From the NCBI GenBank assembly GCA_017744915.1, contig JAGIAH010000002.1, positions 186,001 to 250,000 on the forward strand: a stretch of DNA of 64,000 bases, given 5' to 3'. The notes below the pieces were generated by a model. The model was given only the letters and a program-made list of their open reading frames with translations, was not told where the DNA came from and did not search any database. Origin of the DNA: Agrobacterium tumefaciens (GTDB lineage Bacteria > Pseudomonadota > Alphaproteobacteria > Rhizobiales > Rhizobiaceae). The position numbers and the translations under genes were made by a program. This document shows positions 8,325-16,998 of this stretch, one piece after another (positions within the stretch are counted from its first letter, which is position 1; each line of letters opens with the position of its first letter).

Positions 8325-9371
8325 ATGTCTTTGAAACCCGGTCACATCGCTCTTGCGCTTTTGCCTTCGCTTCTGGCCGCCGGGGCCGTAAGCGCACAAG
8401 GGCTGAAAGGCGCGCCCGATCCCTTCGACAAGGGTGGCGTCAAGATCGCGCTGATCAGCTATATTTCCGCCGGCGATTTCTTCCAGGCCTATCAGTCTGG
8501 CGCCGAGGCGCAGGCAAAGGCGCTGGGCGCAGACCTCAGGATATTCCCCGGCAGGCAGGATGCAGCGCAGCAGCGTGAGCAGATCCTGCAGGCGATCAAT
8601 CTTGGTGTTGAGGCCATCATCATCGATCACGGCCAGCCGGAATCGCTGACGGATGTGGTTCAGCAGGCACTGGACAAGGGTATCAAGGTCGTCGCTTTCG
8701 ACGTGAACCTCAACAATCCGAAGATCCCGCAGGTCGAGCAGTCGGATCATCGTCTGGCTGAGCTGGCGCTTGATCAGGCCTTGAAGGATAACGGCACGAA
8801 TTTTAAGGCCGGTTATGCCTATGTGGCGGGTTTTGCGCCGCTCGACCGCCGTAACGAGGTGTGGGACAAGGTGAAGGCAGCCAATAAGGGCATTGTCGAG
8901 AAGGCCCGTTTCGGAACGGTGAGCGATACGACCGCAGCGGCCACGGCGGATCAGGCCAAGGCCGTTCTGCGCGCCAACCCGGAAATCTCGGTGATTTTTG
9001 CACCCTATGATGAATTTGCCCGTGGCGTGAAACTGGCCGCGGCCGATTTGGGTATCGGTGACAAAATCAAGATTTATTCTGCCGATGTTTCCACGGCCGA
9101 TATTCAGGAAATCGTCGAGCCGGGCAGCCCCTGGGTCGCCACTGCGGCGACCAATCCCGCTGTGGTGGGTGCCGTGTCGGTGCGCGCCGCCGCACTTGAA
9201 ATCGCCGGCGAGAACGTGCCGAAAACCATCGTTGTCGATCCGGTTCTGGTTACCCAGGAACAGTTACGGGCGGCAGGCGTGAAAACCATCGAAGAGCTTG
9301 CGAAGAAAATTCCCGCCTTCTCGACCAGCACAGCCGCCACCGCGAGCTGGATACCGGCCGCAGCCTTTTGA
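8325..9371 (+). CDS. Second ribose-type ABC periplasmic substrate-binding protein
   Basis: About 348 residues from the ATG at 8325, which has GGAG ten bases upstream; a TTG further upstream is not needed. It has a signal peptide (LALLPSLLAAGAVSAQ) and the peripla_BP_4 fold. It is a paralogue of the binding protein at 4378-5421: both share the mature N-terminus KGAPDPFDK/EGAPAPFDK, FAPLDRR, KAVLRANP, STADIQ and a WIPA C-terminus. It is transcribed away from the transporter operon and ends in a strong terminator, so it is a single-gene unit. It probably docks to the same permease, giving that importer two receptors, but this is inferred. Confidence 0.9.
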   Translation: MSLKPGHIALALLPSLLAAGAVSAQGLKGAPDPFDKGGVKIALISYISAGDFFQAYQSGAEAQAKALGADLRIFPGRQDAAQQREQILQAINLGVEAIIIDHGQPESLTDVVQQALDKGIKVVAFDVNLNNPKIPQVEQSDHRLAELALDQALKDNGTNFKAGYAYVAGFAPLDRRNEVWDKVKAANKGIVEKARFGTVSDTTAAATADQAKAVLRANPEISVIFAPYDEFARGVKLAAADLGIGDKIKIYSADVSTADIQEIVEPGSPWVATAATNPAVVGAVSVRAAALEIAGENVPKTIVVDPVLVTQEQLRAAGVKTIEELAKKIPAFSTSTAATASWIPAAAF

Positions 9372-9392
9372 ACCGCCTGGAAAAACGGATGT

Positions 9393-9428
9393 GAAAAGCG
9401 CCCCGGCCCGCCGTGCCGGGGCGTTTTC
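9393..9428. terminator. Intrinsic terminator after the second binding-protein gene
   Basis: A nine-base perfect stem, CGCCCCGGC (9399-9407) with GCCGGGGCG (9415-9423), is flanked by AAAA and TTTT and lies 27 bases after the stop codon. It can work in both directions and also separates the tau operon. The 9430-9622 stretch after it holds nothing I recognise. Confidence 0.85.
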
Positions 9429-9622
9429 ATGTCGGGATGTGCGTTGAAAGCGTTGTCGCCAACCGCCAAAGACTTCCATCATCAAAGCTGGCTCAAATGG
9501 CCTCCGGGTCTCTCTAGCGCGCAATTGCTTATCTTTCGAATTGTTGGCACGCCGTTGCTCTGGAAAGAGGGGGATGGTTCCACTCCTTTCCAGCCGCGCC
9601 CTGTTAAAGAAGGGAAGGACCG

Positions 9623-10474
9623 TCAGGCCTTCCCCTTCCAGGGAACGAGAACCCGCTCCAGCAGTCGGACTGAAAAACCGAAGCCGAAAGCGCAGACGGA
9701 GATGATGGCGATGCCGACGAACACCACATCGGTTGCCAGGAACTGTGCGGCGGACATGATGAGGAAGCCGATGCCGCGCGTGGAGGCGATCAACTCGGCG
9801 GCGACCAGCGTTCCCCAGCCGATACCGAAGGCAATGCGTACACCGGTGAGGATTTCCGGCAGGGCGCTTGGCAGCACGATATGTGTGAAGAGCTGCAGGC
9901 GCGATGCACCAAGCGAGCGCGCCGCATTGGCGCGCTCGACCGAAACGGAACGCACGCCGGCTTGCGCCGAAAGGCAGATCGGGGCGAACATGGCCAGAAA
10001 CAGCAGGGCCACTTTGGATGTTTCTCCGATGCCGAGCCAGATGATCATCAACGGCAGATAGGAAAGCGGCGGCAGCGGCCAGTAGAACTCGATAGGCGTA
10101 TCGAGAATGCCCTTGGCCCAGCGGTTCAGGCCCATCAGAAGGCCGATTGGAATGGCGGTGACGACGGCAAGCGCGGCGGCAAGACCGATGCGAAACAGGC
10201 TGGCGCCGATATGTTGGCCAATCGATGCGCCGGCATAACCGTCGGTGTAGATCACGGTGAACTGGTGCAGCACTTCGCCGGGGCGTGGCAGGAAGAGGCT
10301 CGGCGCGAGTTTGAGCGCCGTTGCCGCCCACCAGGCGAAAATCAGCACGGCGGCGGTGGCGATGCTGATCGCGACTGTCGGCCTGCCGTCCAGCCCGAAA
10401 CCGGCCATCCTCACCGTCCTGGGCTTTGTGGGGGCGGTTTCCATCGCCTTGCCTTCAAGTTCCAGCGTCGTCAT
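9623..10474 (-). CDS. tauC: Taurine/sulfonate ABC transporter permease
   Basis: 283 residues with about six membrane segments and the BPD_transp_1 coupling motif ([21 protein letters not shown]), typical of the TauC/SsuC family. The start ATG overlaps the stop of the ATPase gene by four bases (10471-10474). It is the third gene of a binding protein-ATPase-permease operon on the minus strand. TauC/SsuC proteins form the membrane channel for taurine or alkanesulfonates. The assignment to taurine rather than another sulfonate rests mainly on the binding protein; no tauD or ssuD oxygenase lies in this operon. Confidence 0.85.
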   Translation of the reverse strand: MTTLELEGKAMETAPTKPRTVRMAGFGLDGRPTVAISIATAAVLIFAWWAATALKLAPSLFLPRPGEVLHQFTVIYTDGYAGASIGQHIGASLFRIGLAAALAVVTAIPIGLLMGLNRWAKGILDTPIEFYWPLPPLSYLPLMIIWLGIGETSKVALLFLAMFAPICLSAQAGVRSVSVERANAARSLGASRLQLFTHIVLPSALPEILTGVRIAFGIGWGTLVAAELIASTRGIGFLIMSAAQFLATDVVFVGIAIISVCAFGFGFSVRLLERVLVPWKGKA

Positions 10475-11262
10475 GCGTGAAGCTCCGTCTTGCTGTGGTC
10501 GTGATGCAGAATTTCGCGGATCTCTTCGCGCAGTGTGTTGAATTCCTGCGAGAGATGGATGGAACGCACATCGCCGGTTTCAACGAAGCGGCGCACGAAA
10601 TCGAGATCATAACGCGCGACGACCCGGCCGGGCCGGGGCGACATGACGATGACCTGTGTGCCGAGAAAAAGTGCTTCCTCGATGGAATGGGTGATGAAAA
10701 AGATGCGTTTGCCGGTTCGGTGCCAGACGGAAATCAGCAGTTCCTGCATCTGCTCGCGCGTCAGGCTGTCCAGAGCGCCGAACGGCTCGTCCATCAGCAG
10801 AATAGCGGGCTCGGTGGCCAGCGCCCGCGCGATACCGACACGCTGGCGCATGCCGCCTGAAAGTTCATGAGGGAAGTTCTCGGCGAAATCCCTGAGGCCC
10901 ACCAGCGCAAGCAGTTCCTCGGCTTTTTCTCGCCTTTGTTTCTTGCCGATACCTGCGAATTTCAATCCGAGCGCCACGTTGTCGGCGATGTTGGACCAGG
11001 GCAGCAACGTATCTTTCTGGAAGACGACGCCGCGGTCCGCGCCCGGCGCTGTGATTTCGCGGCCGTTCAAGGTGATGGACCCCTCGGAGATGGGCAGGAA
11101 TCCGGCAATTGCGTTCAAAAGCGTGGATTTGCCGCAGCCCGAAGCGCCGAGCGCCACCACGAAAGCGCCTTCGGGGATATCGAGGTTTACACGGTCGAGC
11201 GCGTGGATTTCCTTGCCGTCGTGCCCGTCGAAATAAACGGTGGCGTTCTGGATTTGCAGCAT
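10471..11262 (-). CDS. tauB: Taurine/sulfonate ABC transporter ATP-binding protein
   Basis: 263 residues with a complete ABC ATPase: Walker [11 protein letters not shown]-loop [11 protein letters not shown], signature [15 protein letters not shown], Walker [13 protein letters not shown] and switch His in [10 protein letters not shown]. The start [11 protein letters not shown] and the motif [11 protein letters not shown] resemble E. coli TauB more than SsuB. It follows tauA by 72 bases and overlaps tauC. It powers import of taurine or a related sulfonate as a sulfur source. Confidence 0.87.
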   Translation of the reverse strand: MLQIQNATVYFDGHDGKEIHALDRVNLDIPEGAFVVALGASGCGKSTLLNAIAGFLPISEGSITLNGREITAPGADRGVVFQKDTLLPWSNIADNVALGLKFAGIGKKQRREKAEELLALVGLRDFAENFPHELSGGMRQRVGIARALATEPAILLMDEPFGALDSLTREQMQELLISVWHRTGKRIFFITHSIEEALFLGTQVIVMSPRPGRVVARYDLDFVRRFVETGDVRSIHLSQEFNTLREEIREILHHDHSKTELHA

Positions 11263-11334
11263 TTTATCGTTTCCAAAGTGGCAAACCCGCCGGTTCCCTG
11301 GGAACAGGCGGGCGCGTGTTTTCTCTTGCCGTGC

Positions 11335-12348
11335 TTACTGGGTGAGCTTCAGCGCGTCCGCCGTCGTGAAGGCCGCGTAGCTCGGCAGAACCTCGGAAAT
11401 CTTGCCCTGGTCCTTGAGGAACTGCGATGTCGCCTTGAGGATTTTGGCAACGCCGGAATTTTCTCCGCCGCCGAGCCATGCGTCGGAAGCCTGGACATCC
11501 GGCGTCAGCAGGTTGAGATTGTTAAGTGCGGCTGCCTGCTGTTCCGCAGTGCCGCCAAGGAGCTTGGCAAGTGTTTTGGCATTTTCACTTTGAGGCCCCC
11601 ATGCAGCCTTGTCGGCGGCGAAGGAGGCGTAATATTTATTGATGACACCGGCGAATTTGATCAGGAATTCGTTGTTGTCATCGGCGAATTTGCCGGTCGC
11701 AACCCAGGCGCTGAAGGTTGGAGCGCCCTTTTCGGCCACTTCCTTCGAGGTGATGAGAACCTTGCCGTTTTTCTTCAGCTCGGTCAGCGCCGGATCCCAG
11801 ACGAAACCGCCGTCAATGTCGCCACGATTATAGGCGGCGACGATTTCCGGCTGCGGAATGGCCAGAACCTGCACGTCCTTTTCCGAAAGGCCGCGCGACT
11901 TGATCAGTTGCAGAAGCTGATAGTGGTCAGTGGAAACAGGCGCGGCGGCCAGCTTTTTGCCCTTGAGATCATCGAGGCTTTCAATGCCCGAGCCGTTGCG
12001 AACGACGAGAGCCTCATCGATGCCGGAGATCGAGGACAGGTAAAAAGCCCTCACGTCGAGGCCGCGCGAGGTGGAGGAAGCGAAGGGGCTGGAGCCAACA
12101 TAGCCGATCTGCACATCGCCGGAGGCGATGGCCGCGAAGATTTCCGCGCCCGAATTGAATTTGCGGAAGTCAATATCGTAGCCGGTTTCCCTGGCGAATT
12201 CGCCGTTGGCGATCGCCACGGAGGAGGGCAGCGCATCAGTCTGATAAGCGACGACCACCTTTTTTTCTGCCGCTTCGGCCATAAATGCCGGAGCCGTCAT
12301 GCCAATGGTCGCTGCGATCACAGCGGAAAAGAGTGTTCTGGGCGTCAT
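11335..12348 (-). CDS. tauA: Taurine ABC transporter substrate-binding protein
   Basis: 337 residues with a signal peptide (ATIGMTAPAFMAEAA). The mature part closely follows E. coli TauA from memory: VVVAYQTDALPSSVA, FRKFNSGAEI, ASGDVQIGYVGSSP, RGDIDGGFVWDPAL and FLKDQGKI all have direct counterparts. It is first in the tauABC operon. TauA delivers taurine to TauBC under sulfate starvation; the adjacent SfnB-like genes and the shared upstream AT-rich motif fit a sulfur-limitation regulon. Confidence 0.88.
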   Translation of the reverse strand: MTPRTLFSAVIAATIGMTAPAFMAEAAEKKVVVAYQTDALPSSVAIANGEFARETGYDIDFRKFNSGAEIFAAIASGDVQIGYVGSSPFASSTSRGLDVRAFYLSSISGIDEALVVRNGSGIESLDDLKGKKLAAAPVSTDHYQLLQLIKSRGLSEKDVQVLAIPQPEIVAAYNRGDIDGGFVWDPALTELKKNGKVLITSKEVAEKGAPTFSAWVATGKFADDNNEFLIKFAGVINKYYASFAADKAAWGPQSENAKTLAKLLGGTAEQQAAALNNLNLLTPDVQASDAWLGGGENSGVAKILKATSQFLKDQGKISEVLPSYAAFTTADALKLTQ

Positions 12349-12683
12349 GTCTCTGAGCTTTCCGGCGGTAGCGCCATTTCTTCGGAATTCATGTGAATGA
12401 AGAAAAGCATAAGTGACGCGCCGGGAATTGGCAGGAAAACCAATCTATAGAATTCCGCCGAACGGTAAATTCTTGGCGGAAAAACCATAAAAACTATAGA
12501 AAATTATCCGATCGAGATCGTCGTCTTGACGGCAAAGGCCGTGAAGACACCCATCGGGCTTTGGCAAAGGCCGGAACTGTCGTGTGCCCCTCCGCCTGCG
12601 ACCTGCGTGCCACAAAGGCCACCTTTGAGGCGGACGCAAAATGCATCAGGCGCAAGAACGGCGGAGGGGGGATCGCGGTTATG
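12349..12683. promoter_or_regulatory. tauA upstream region with repeated CTATAGA motifs
   Basis: 335 bases between tauA and the 3' end of the MYG1-like gene. It holds two related AT-rich elements on the plus strand: AAAACCAATCTATAGAATT (12436-12454) and, 46 bases on, AAAACC with ATAAAAACTATAGAAAATT (12481-12505). The second nearly repeats the element at 8252-8271. They lie about 90-160 bases upstream of the tauA start, where an activator would bind. Nothing gene-like is seen in the remainder. Confidence 0.5.
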
Positions 12684-13634
12684 TCACGACTTTGCCGCAG
12701 TCGCCTCCTTGCCGAGGGAGAGGGCCTCCTTTACCGCGAGCTCTGCCATGGCCAGTGCGGCATCGCGGGTTCTCGCCGCTGCGACAAACCGGCCGTTATG
12801 GCAGAAGCTTGCGCCTTCGACGCCACACGCCGCTTCCAGATCCTTGTCCGTCAGACCGGCCCAGGCCGCCGGCAGGTCCGCACGCAGATCAAAGCCTTCA
12901 TCCGCGCGGCGGATACCGGTCAGGCACCAGTCGTTGTTGCGTGGATGAACGACAAAGAGCAGATGGTCGGCGCCGGACTTCACGATGGCGGGCCGAAACG
13001 GCATGCCCATCGGCAGTTCCAGAATATGCCCTTCACCGGCATCGATGATAGCCTGCTTCACCAGCGCTTCGGCCCGCAATTTCGCGGCGCTGTTGGCGAT
13101 TTTTGCCTCAACGAAGCTGCGGGCAACGGCCAGCGCCGCATGGAAACTGCGATTGTCCGCTTCGGGATCGGTCTCGTCGAAAACAGGCTTCAGCGTTTCC
13201 AGCAAGACAGGCAGGGTCAGCCCGGCAAGCGGCCCGGCGATGGACGGGCTGAGCGCGCCATTATCGACCAGATCGACCGGCAGCACAAAGCTGGTATCGA
13301 AAGAGGCATGGACGGTTTCGATATGGTCTTCCGGTACATCGAAGGCGGCAAGATAGTCACGGCCGAAATGCTTCCAGATCAGGCCGAACGAGCTATATGG
13401 CTGGCCGTCGTCCCGCAACGGTGCGCCACGCTGGTGGTGGTCAAAGATGCCTTTTGCCGCATCGTAGATGCCGCCGACATCGTAGATGATACGGTCTTCG
13501 CTGGGTGTGATCCATTCGGGCGCCCTGCTGCGGACGAGACGTGCCAGCGGAAAAAGCCGGGTCAGTACGACACTGGACAGAAGTTCGTCGGCATGGAAGC
13601 CACCGGAATGGGTGACGAGGAAGTCCGGGATCAT
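12684..13634 (-). CDS. MYG1 family protein (DHH-like putative metal-dependent hydrolase)
   Basis: About 316 residues from the ATG at 13634, placing the conserved VTHSGGFHADE motif near the N-terminus; an in-frame ATG at 13709 would add 25 unconserved residues. The DVGG-x-YD and FDHHQRG motifs follow, with His/Asp metal ligands of the MYG1/DHH phosphoesterase type. Eukaryotic MYG1 is a 3'-5' RNA exonuclease; bacterial members are uncharacterised to my knowledge, so nuclease activity is only a family-based expectation. It appears to be a single-gene unit. Confidence 0.85.
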   Translation of the reverse strand: MIPDFLVTHSGGFHADELLSSVVLTRLFPLARLVRSRAPEWITPSEDRIIYDVGGIYDAAKGIFDHHQRGAPLRDDGQPYSSFGLIWKHFGRDYLAAFDVPEDHIETVHASFDTSFVLPVDLVDNGALSPSIAGPLAGLTLPVLLETLKPVFDETDPEADNRSFHAALAVARSFVEAKIANSAAKLRAEALVKQAIIDAGEGHILELPMGMPFRPAIVKSGADHLLFVVHPRNNDWCLTGIRRADEGFDLRADLPAAWAGLTDKDLEAACGVEGASFCHNGRFVAAARTRDAALAMAELAVKEALSLGKEATAAKS

Positions 13635-13906
13635 GTCGGGATACGCCTTGTTGCTTGCGGAAGGTCCGGCTGGAAAACTGGGCACCTGATACCTGTTGCC
13701 GGACGCCATCTCAACCCGCCATTCGCCACGGAGACCAAAAGCAATGACATGCTGTACCGCGTCTCCGCGGCAGCTATCTCAATCCGCTGAGGTACGTTTC
13801 TCCCCCGTCAGATTTCGCCGATTGCCTCACGATTCATTTCAACGCATTATTTTCCGGCAGTACCCGCTGCATTGGTTTTCATTTGATTGAACCTATGGAG
13901 GAACAA

Positions 13907-14137
13907 ATGGAAGGTGCACCTGTACGTTTTCGCGCTCTCGAGGATTGTGAGGCCTCGGGCATTCCCATACCTGCCGGCCCCTATGTTGGGACGGAGAAAA
14001 TTCATGAACAGGACGATCAGCCGTTCGTAAAAATATTTCGATACAGTCTTGATCTGTCGGGCGAGGGGCAACGGCTTGACGTTACGCCCCTGGTGGAACT
14101 TGGCAAAATCACCGTCGTTCGGCAAAGCTCTCTCTGA
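13907..14137 (+). CDS. Small hypothetical protein (76 aa)
   Basis: A 76-residue reading frame with an excellent ribosome site (GGAGG, five bases, ATG) and its own intrinsic terminator 55 bases after the stop, which argues for a real gene. The product (starting MEGAPVRFRALEDCEASG, ending ITVVRQSSL) is acidic, has no signal peptide or membrane segment and matches no family I know. Upstream in-frame ATGs at 13895 and 13883 have poorer ribosome sites. It is flanked by the MYG1-like and amidohydrolase genes on the opposite strand. Confidence 0.6.
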   Translation: MEGAPVRFRALEDCEASGIPIPAGPYVGTEKIHEQDDQPFVKIFRYSLDLSGEGQRLDVTPLVELGKITVVRQSSL

Positions 14138-14190
14138 CGCCATCATTTTTGTCGTTTGAGAGCGCCGCATACTTCGATATGCCGCCAATC

Positions 14191-14221
14191 AGAAACTCTC
14201 CTCGCGGAGGGTTTCTTTTTT
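14191..14221 (+). terminator. Intrinsic terminator after the 76-aa gene
   Basis: AAACTCTCC (14193-14201) pairs with GGAGGGTTT (14206-14214, one G-T pair) around a TCGC loop, followed by CTTTTTT. Confidence 0.8.
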
Positions 14222-14269
14222 ATCCACGCTCACCCGGTTTGCGCGCAAAAAAGGAGAGGGGGCGGGAAG

Positions 14270-15661
14270 TCAGCGAAGACGTTGCGGCGTGGCATCCGCC
14301 GGTATCAGCGGGATGTAGCTTTCTCCTGCCAGCTGCTCGCGGTGTTCGCCCTTCGCCCTGGTGATCAGTTCCGGATCGGTCAGCGCACGCACGGCTGAGG
14401 CGGCAAGAACCTTGCCGGCTTGCAGCATGCCCTTGTGGGCGTAACCCGAAGTCCCCTGCGAGACCATCTGCCAGGTATGCGGCGGCGTGCCGTAAGCCTC
14501 GGTCGCAACATATACCTGACCTGTCGGAACGAGCCAGCTTACGTCACCGACATCGGTTGAGCCGTGCAGGAAGGTCGGCACTTCTTCAAAGGCGTTCAGA
14601 TCCTCCGAAAGGACCTTGCCACGTTTTGCAATGCGGGCCTGAACTTCACTGGTGAAGGTCTTCTGGATATTTCCAGCGAAATCTTTTTCGCTGTTGGAAA
14701 AACCGGCAACGCCGATTTTTTCGAACTCCCGATGCATCATGCGCGCCAGAGTGACGTTGGGCACAAGGTCAGCCGAGGCCGCGTCGAAAGTAATCTCCAG
14801 CTCGGTGCCTGTCATCAGGGCGGCGCCGCGCGCGACATCCTTCACCCGTTCGGTGATGTCGCGGACCTGATCCATCCGCGGTGCGCGTATCTTGTAAAGC
14901 ACCTGCGCCTGCGCCTGAACCACATTCGGTGCCCGTCCGCCGGTGTCGGTGATGGCATAGTGAATGCGGCCATCCTGAATGATGTGTTCGCGCAGATAGT
15001 TGCAGCCGACATTGGTCAGCTCGACGGCATCCAGCGCCGAGCGTCCCAGGTGAGGTTCAAAACCTGCATGAGCACTCGTTCCCCGGAAGGAAAAATAGAG
15101 CTGGTTGGTTGCCAGCATGCGGGCGTTATAGGCGAGGTTTTCATCCCAGGGATGCCAGGTGAATGCCACATCGACGTCGGAAAACAATCCTTCACGTGCC
15201 ATATACGCTTTGCCGCCACCGCCTTCTTCGGCTGGGCAGCCGTAATAACGGATCGTGCCCGCCAGCCCCAGTTCGTCCTTGCAGGCCTTGAGGGCAAGGA
15301 TGGCGGCGAGCGCACCGGTGCCCAAGAGGTTGTGACCGCAGCCATGTCCATTGCCGCCTGCGACGACGGGATCGTGATGGGTGACGCCGCTCTTCTGGCT
15401 GAGGCCCGTCAGCGCATCAAATTCACCCAGTATCGCGACGACCGGCTGGCCTTCGCCGTAACTGGCTACAAAAGCGGTCTCTATATTGCCGGCATTGCGC
15501 GTGACGTCAAAGCCTGCCTTTTCCAGTTCATCCGCCAGAAGCGCCGCCGAACGTGTCTCTTCATAACGGATTTCCGCAAAAGACCAGATTGCATCGGACA
15601 CCGACTTCAGATTGTCGGATTGGGTGGCGACGGTTCGTTCGATAATGTCGAGATAGGTCAT
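14270..15661 (-). CDS. M20 family amidohydrolase (AbgB-like)
   Basis: 463 residues with the M20D peptidase/amidohydrolase layout: metal-binding GHGCGHNLLG near residue 110, the acidic CPAEEGGGG segment that includes the catalytic Glu, the dimerisation insert starting after FRGTSAHAG, and a late HGSTDVGDVSW metal-ligand motif. The length and the CPAEEGG-GK pattern resemble AbgB, the p-aminobenzoyl-glutamate hydrolase subunit, but no AbgA partner is present. The gene starts nine bases after the MFS gene with a GAAGGAAGAA ribosome site, so the two form an operon divergent from a PucR-type regulator. Probable role: hydrolysis of an imported N-acyl amino acid. Confidence 0.87.
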   Translation of the reverse strand: MTYLDIIERTVATQSDNLKSVSDAIWSFAEIRYEETRSAALLADELEKAGFDVTRNAGNIETAFVASYGEGQPVVAILGEFDALTGLSQKSGVTHHDPVVAGGNGHGCGHNLLGTGALAAILALKACKDELGLAGTIRYYGCPAEEGGGGKAYMAREGLFSDVDVAFTWHPWDENLAYNARMLATNQLYFSFRGTSAHAGFEPHLGRSALDAVELTNVGCNYLREHIIQDGRIHYAITDTGGRAPNVVQAQAQVLYKIRAPRMDQVRDITERVKDVARGAALMTGTELEITFDAASADLVPNVTLARMMHREFEKIGVAGFSNSEKDFAGNIQKTFTSEVQARIAKRGKVLSEDLNAFEEVPTFLHGSTDVGDVSWLVPTGQVYVATEAYGTPPHTWQMVSQGTSGYAHKGMLQAGKVLAASAVRALTDPELITRAKGEHREQLAGESYIPLIPADATPQRLR

Positions 15662-15670
15662 TTTCTTCCT

Positions 15671-16894
15671 TCAGGCGGTCTGTTCGACAGGTTTGTTGCC
15701 ATGAACGGCGGGAAAGGTGGTGGCGATAACGCAGACGAGAACGGCACAGGCAACGATCACCGAAAACGCAATCCCGTAATTTTGATTGGTGGCCGACAGA
15801 ACGGCGCCGATCAGCATGGGGGATGCAAACGAGCCGAGCTGTGCGAGCGAATTGATCAGACCCGTTGCCGTACCCACTGTGTTCTGCGGGAAGTGTTTCA
15901 TGATGCTGACGAATACGCTGATCGAGATCGCATTCAGGAAAACGTTGGAAACCGACAGGTAAGCGAAGGCGAGCGGAATGGATTCCTCATTGGCCATGAG
16001 ATAGATGAATATCGCCGATACGGCCGCGCCGATGCAGATCAGATACTTTTCCTTCTGGTGGAAGAAGCGGTCGAGCAGCCAGCCGCAGGTGAGGAACGAG
16101 ATGAAGCCCAGCGCCGGCGGGATCATCGAATAGGCGCCCATTTGCACCATGCTCATGCCCTTGACCTTCACCCAGTAGGACGGCAGCCATGACTGCAGAC
16201 CCCAGAACACGATATTGGTAAAGAAATAGACCAGCGTGATCTTCCAGGTCAGCGAGTTTTTCAATAGCGCGCCGATACGCTTCTTTTCCGAAACCTTCTC
16301 CACCTTCTCCTTGACGACAGGCGTGTCGTTCGCCGGCTTCATGACGAAGAATAGCGCAGCCGAGAGGAGAAGACCGACGCCGCCGAGGACAAAGAACATC
16401 ATCTGCCAGCTATGTGCGGCGATCAAAGCCGTGATGACGATCGAGCCGACTGCAAAACCAACCGACGCCCCTGACTGGAGTACCGACTTGGCGCGCGCCA
16501 TCTGCGACTTCTCGAAGTGTTCGGTGATTGCCACGGAGCCGCCCGCAGGAAAGACGGCCTCGCCGGCGCCGGTCATGGCGCGTGCCGCAGCAAGGCCTAT
16601 GGCGTTGTGCACAGCGCCGGATACGGCCGTTCCCAGCGACCAGACCGCAACGGCGGAACTGAGCACGCGCCGCGCCCCGAAACGATCCACCAGATAACCG
16701 CCAATCAGCTGCGTCATCGAATAGGCCAGGAAAAAGGCGCTGATGATCATGCCCTGGTGATCCGGGGAAAGGCCGAACTCCTCACTGATGGGAATGATCG
16801 CGATATTGATGGCGGTCTTGTCGATGAAGCCCACGACCCAGCACAGGAACAGCATTCCTATGATGACATGGCGACGCTGTATTTTTGAAAACAT
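15671..16894 (-). CDS. MFS transporter, anion:cation symporter-like
   Basis: 407 residues with about twelve membrane segments. The first half carries FIDKTAINIAIIPISEEFGLS and the loop 2-3 motif GGYLVDRFGARRV, typical of the ACS family that imports organic acids and conjugates. A lysine-rich central loop (VVKEKVEKVSEKKR) separates the two halves. It is first in a two-gene operon with the M20 amidohydrolase, suggesting that it imports the amide substrate hydrolysed there. Confidence 0.88.
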   Translation of the reverse strand: MFSKIQRRHVIIGMLFLCWVVGFIDKTAINIAIIPISEEFGLSPDHQGMIISAFFLAYSMTQLIGGYLVDRFGARRVLSSAVAVWSLGTAVSGAVHNAIGLAAARAMTGAGEAVFPAGGSVAITEHFEKSQMARAKSVLQSGASVGFAVGSIVITALIAAHSWQMMFFVLGGVGLLLSAALFFVMKPANDTPVVKEKVEKVSEKKRIGALLKNSLTWKITLVYFFTNIVFWGLQSWLPSYWVKVKGMSMVQMGAYSMIPPALGFISFLTCGWLLDRFFHQKEKYLICIGAAVSAIFIYLMANEESIPLAFAYLSVSNVFLNAISISVFVSIMKHFPQNTVGTATGLINSLAQLGSFASPMLIGAVLSATNQNYGIAFSVIVACAVLVCVIATTFPAVHGNKPVEQTA

Positions 16895-16998
16895 ATCAGA
16901 AGTTCCCTTTTATTGACTTTCTGCCTTTGTCGCATTGCCAGGGAAAAAATCGATGTTTATTCCTCTATAATATTTCAGAGTAATATGTGCATATCACC
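16895..16998. promoter_or_regulatory. Divergent promoter region, MFS/M20 operon and PucR-type regulator
   Basis: About 100 AT-rich bases between divergent genes. A consensus -10 hexamer TATAAT (16966-16971) lies 27 bases before the regulator ATG; its -35 is poor. This is the likely site where the regulator controls the transporter and hydrolase genes. Confidence 0.45.

Noticed and set aside
10867-12396. Very long plus-strand frame opposite tauB and tauA
   Set aside because: Both minus-strand genes have complete family motifs; the plus frame has none.
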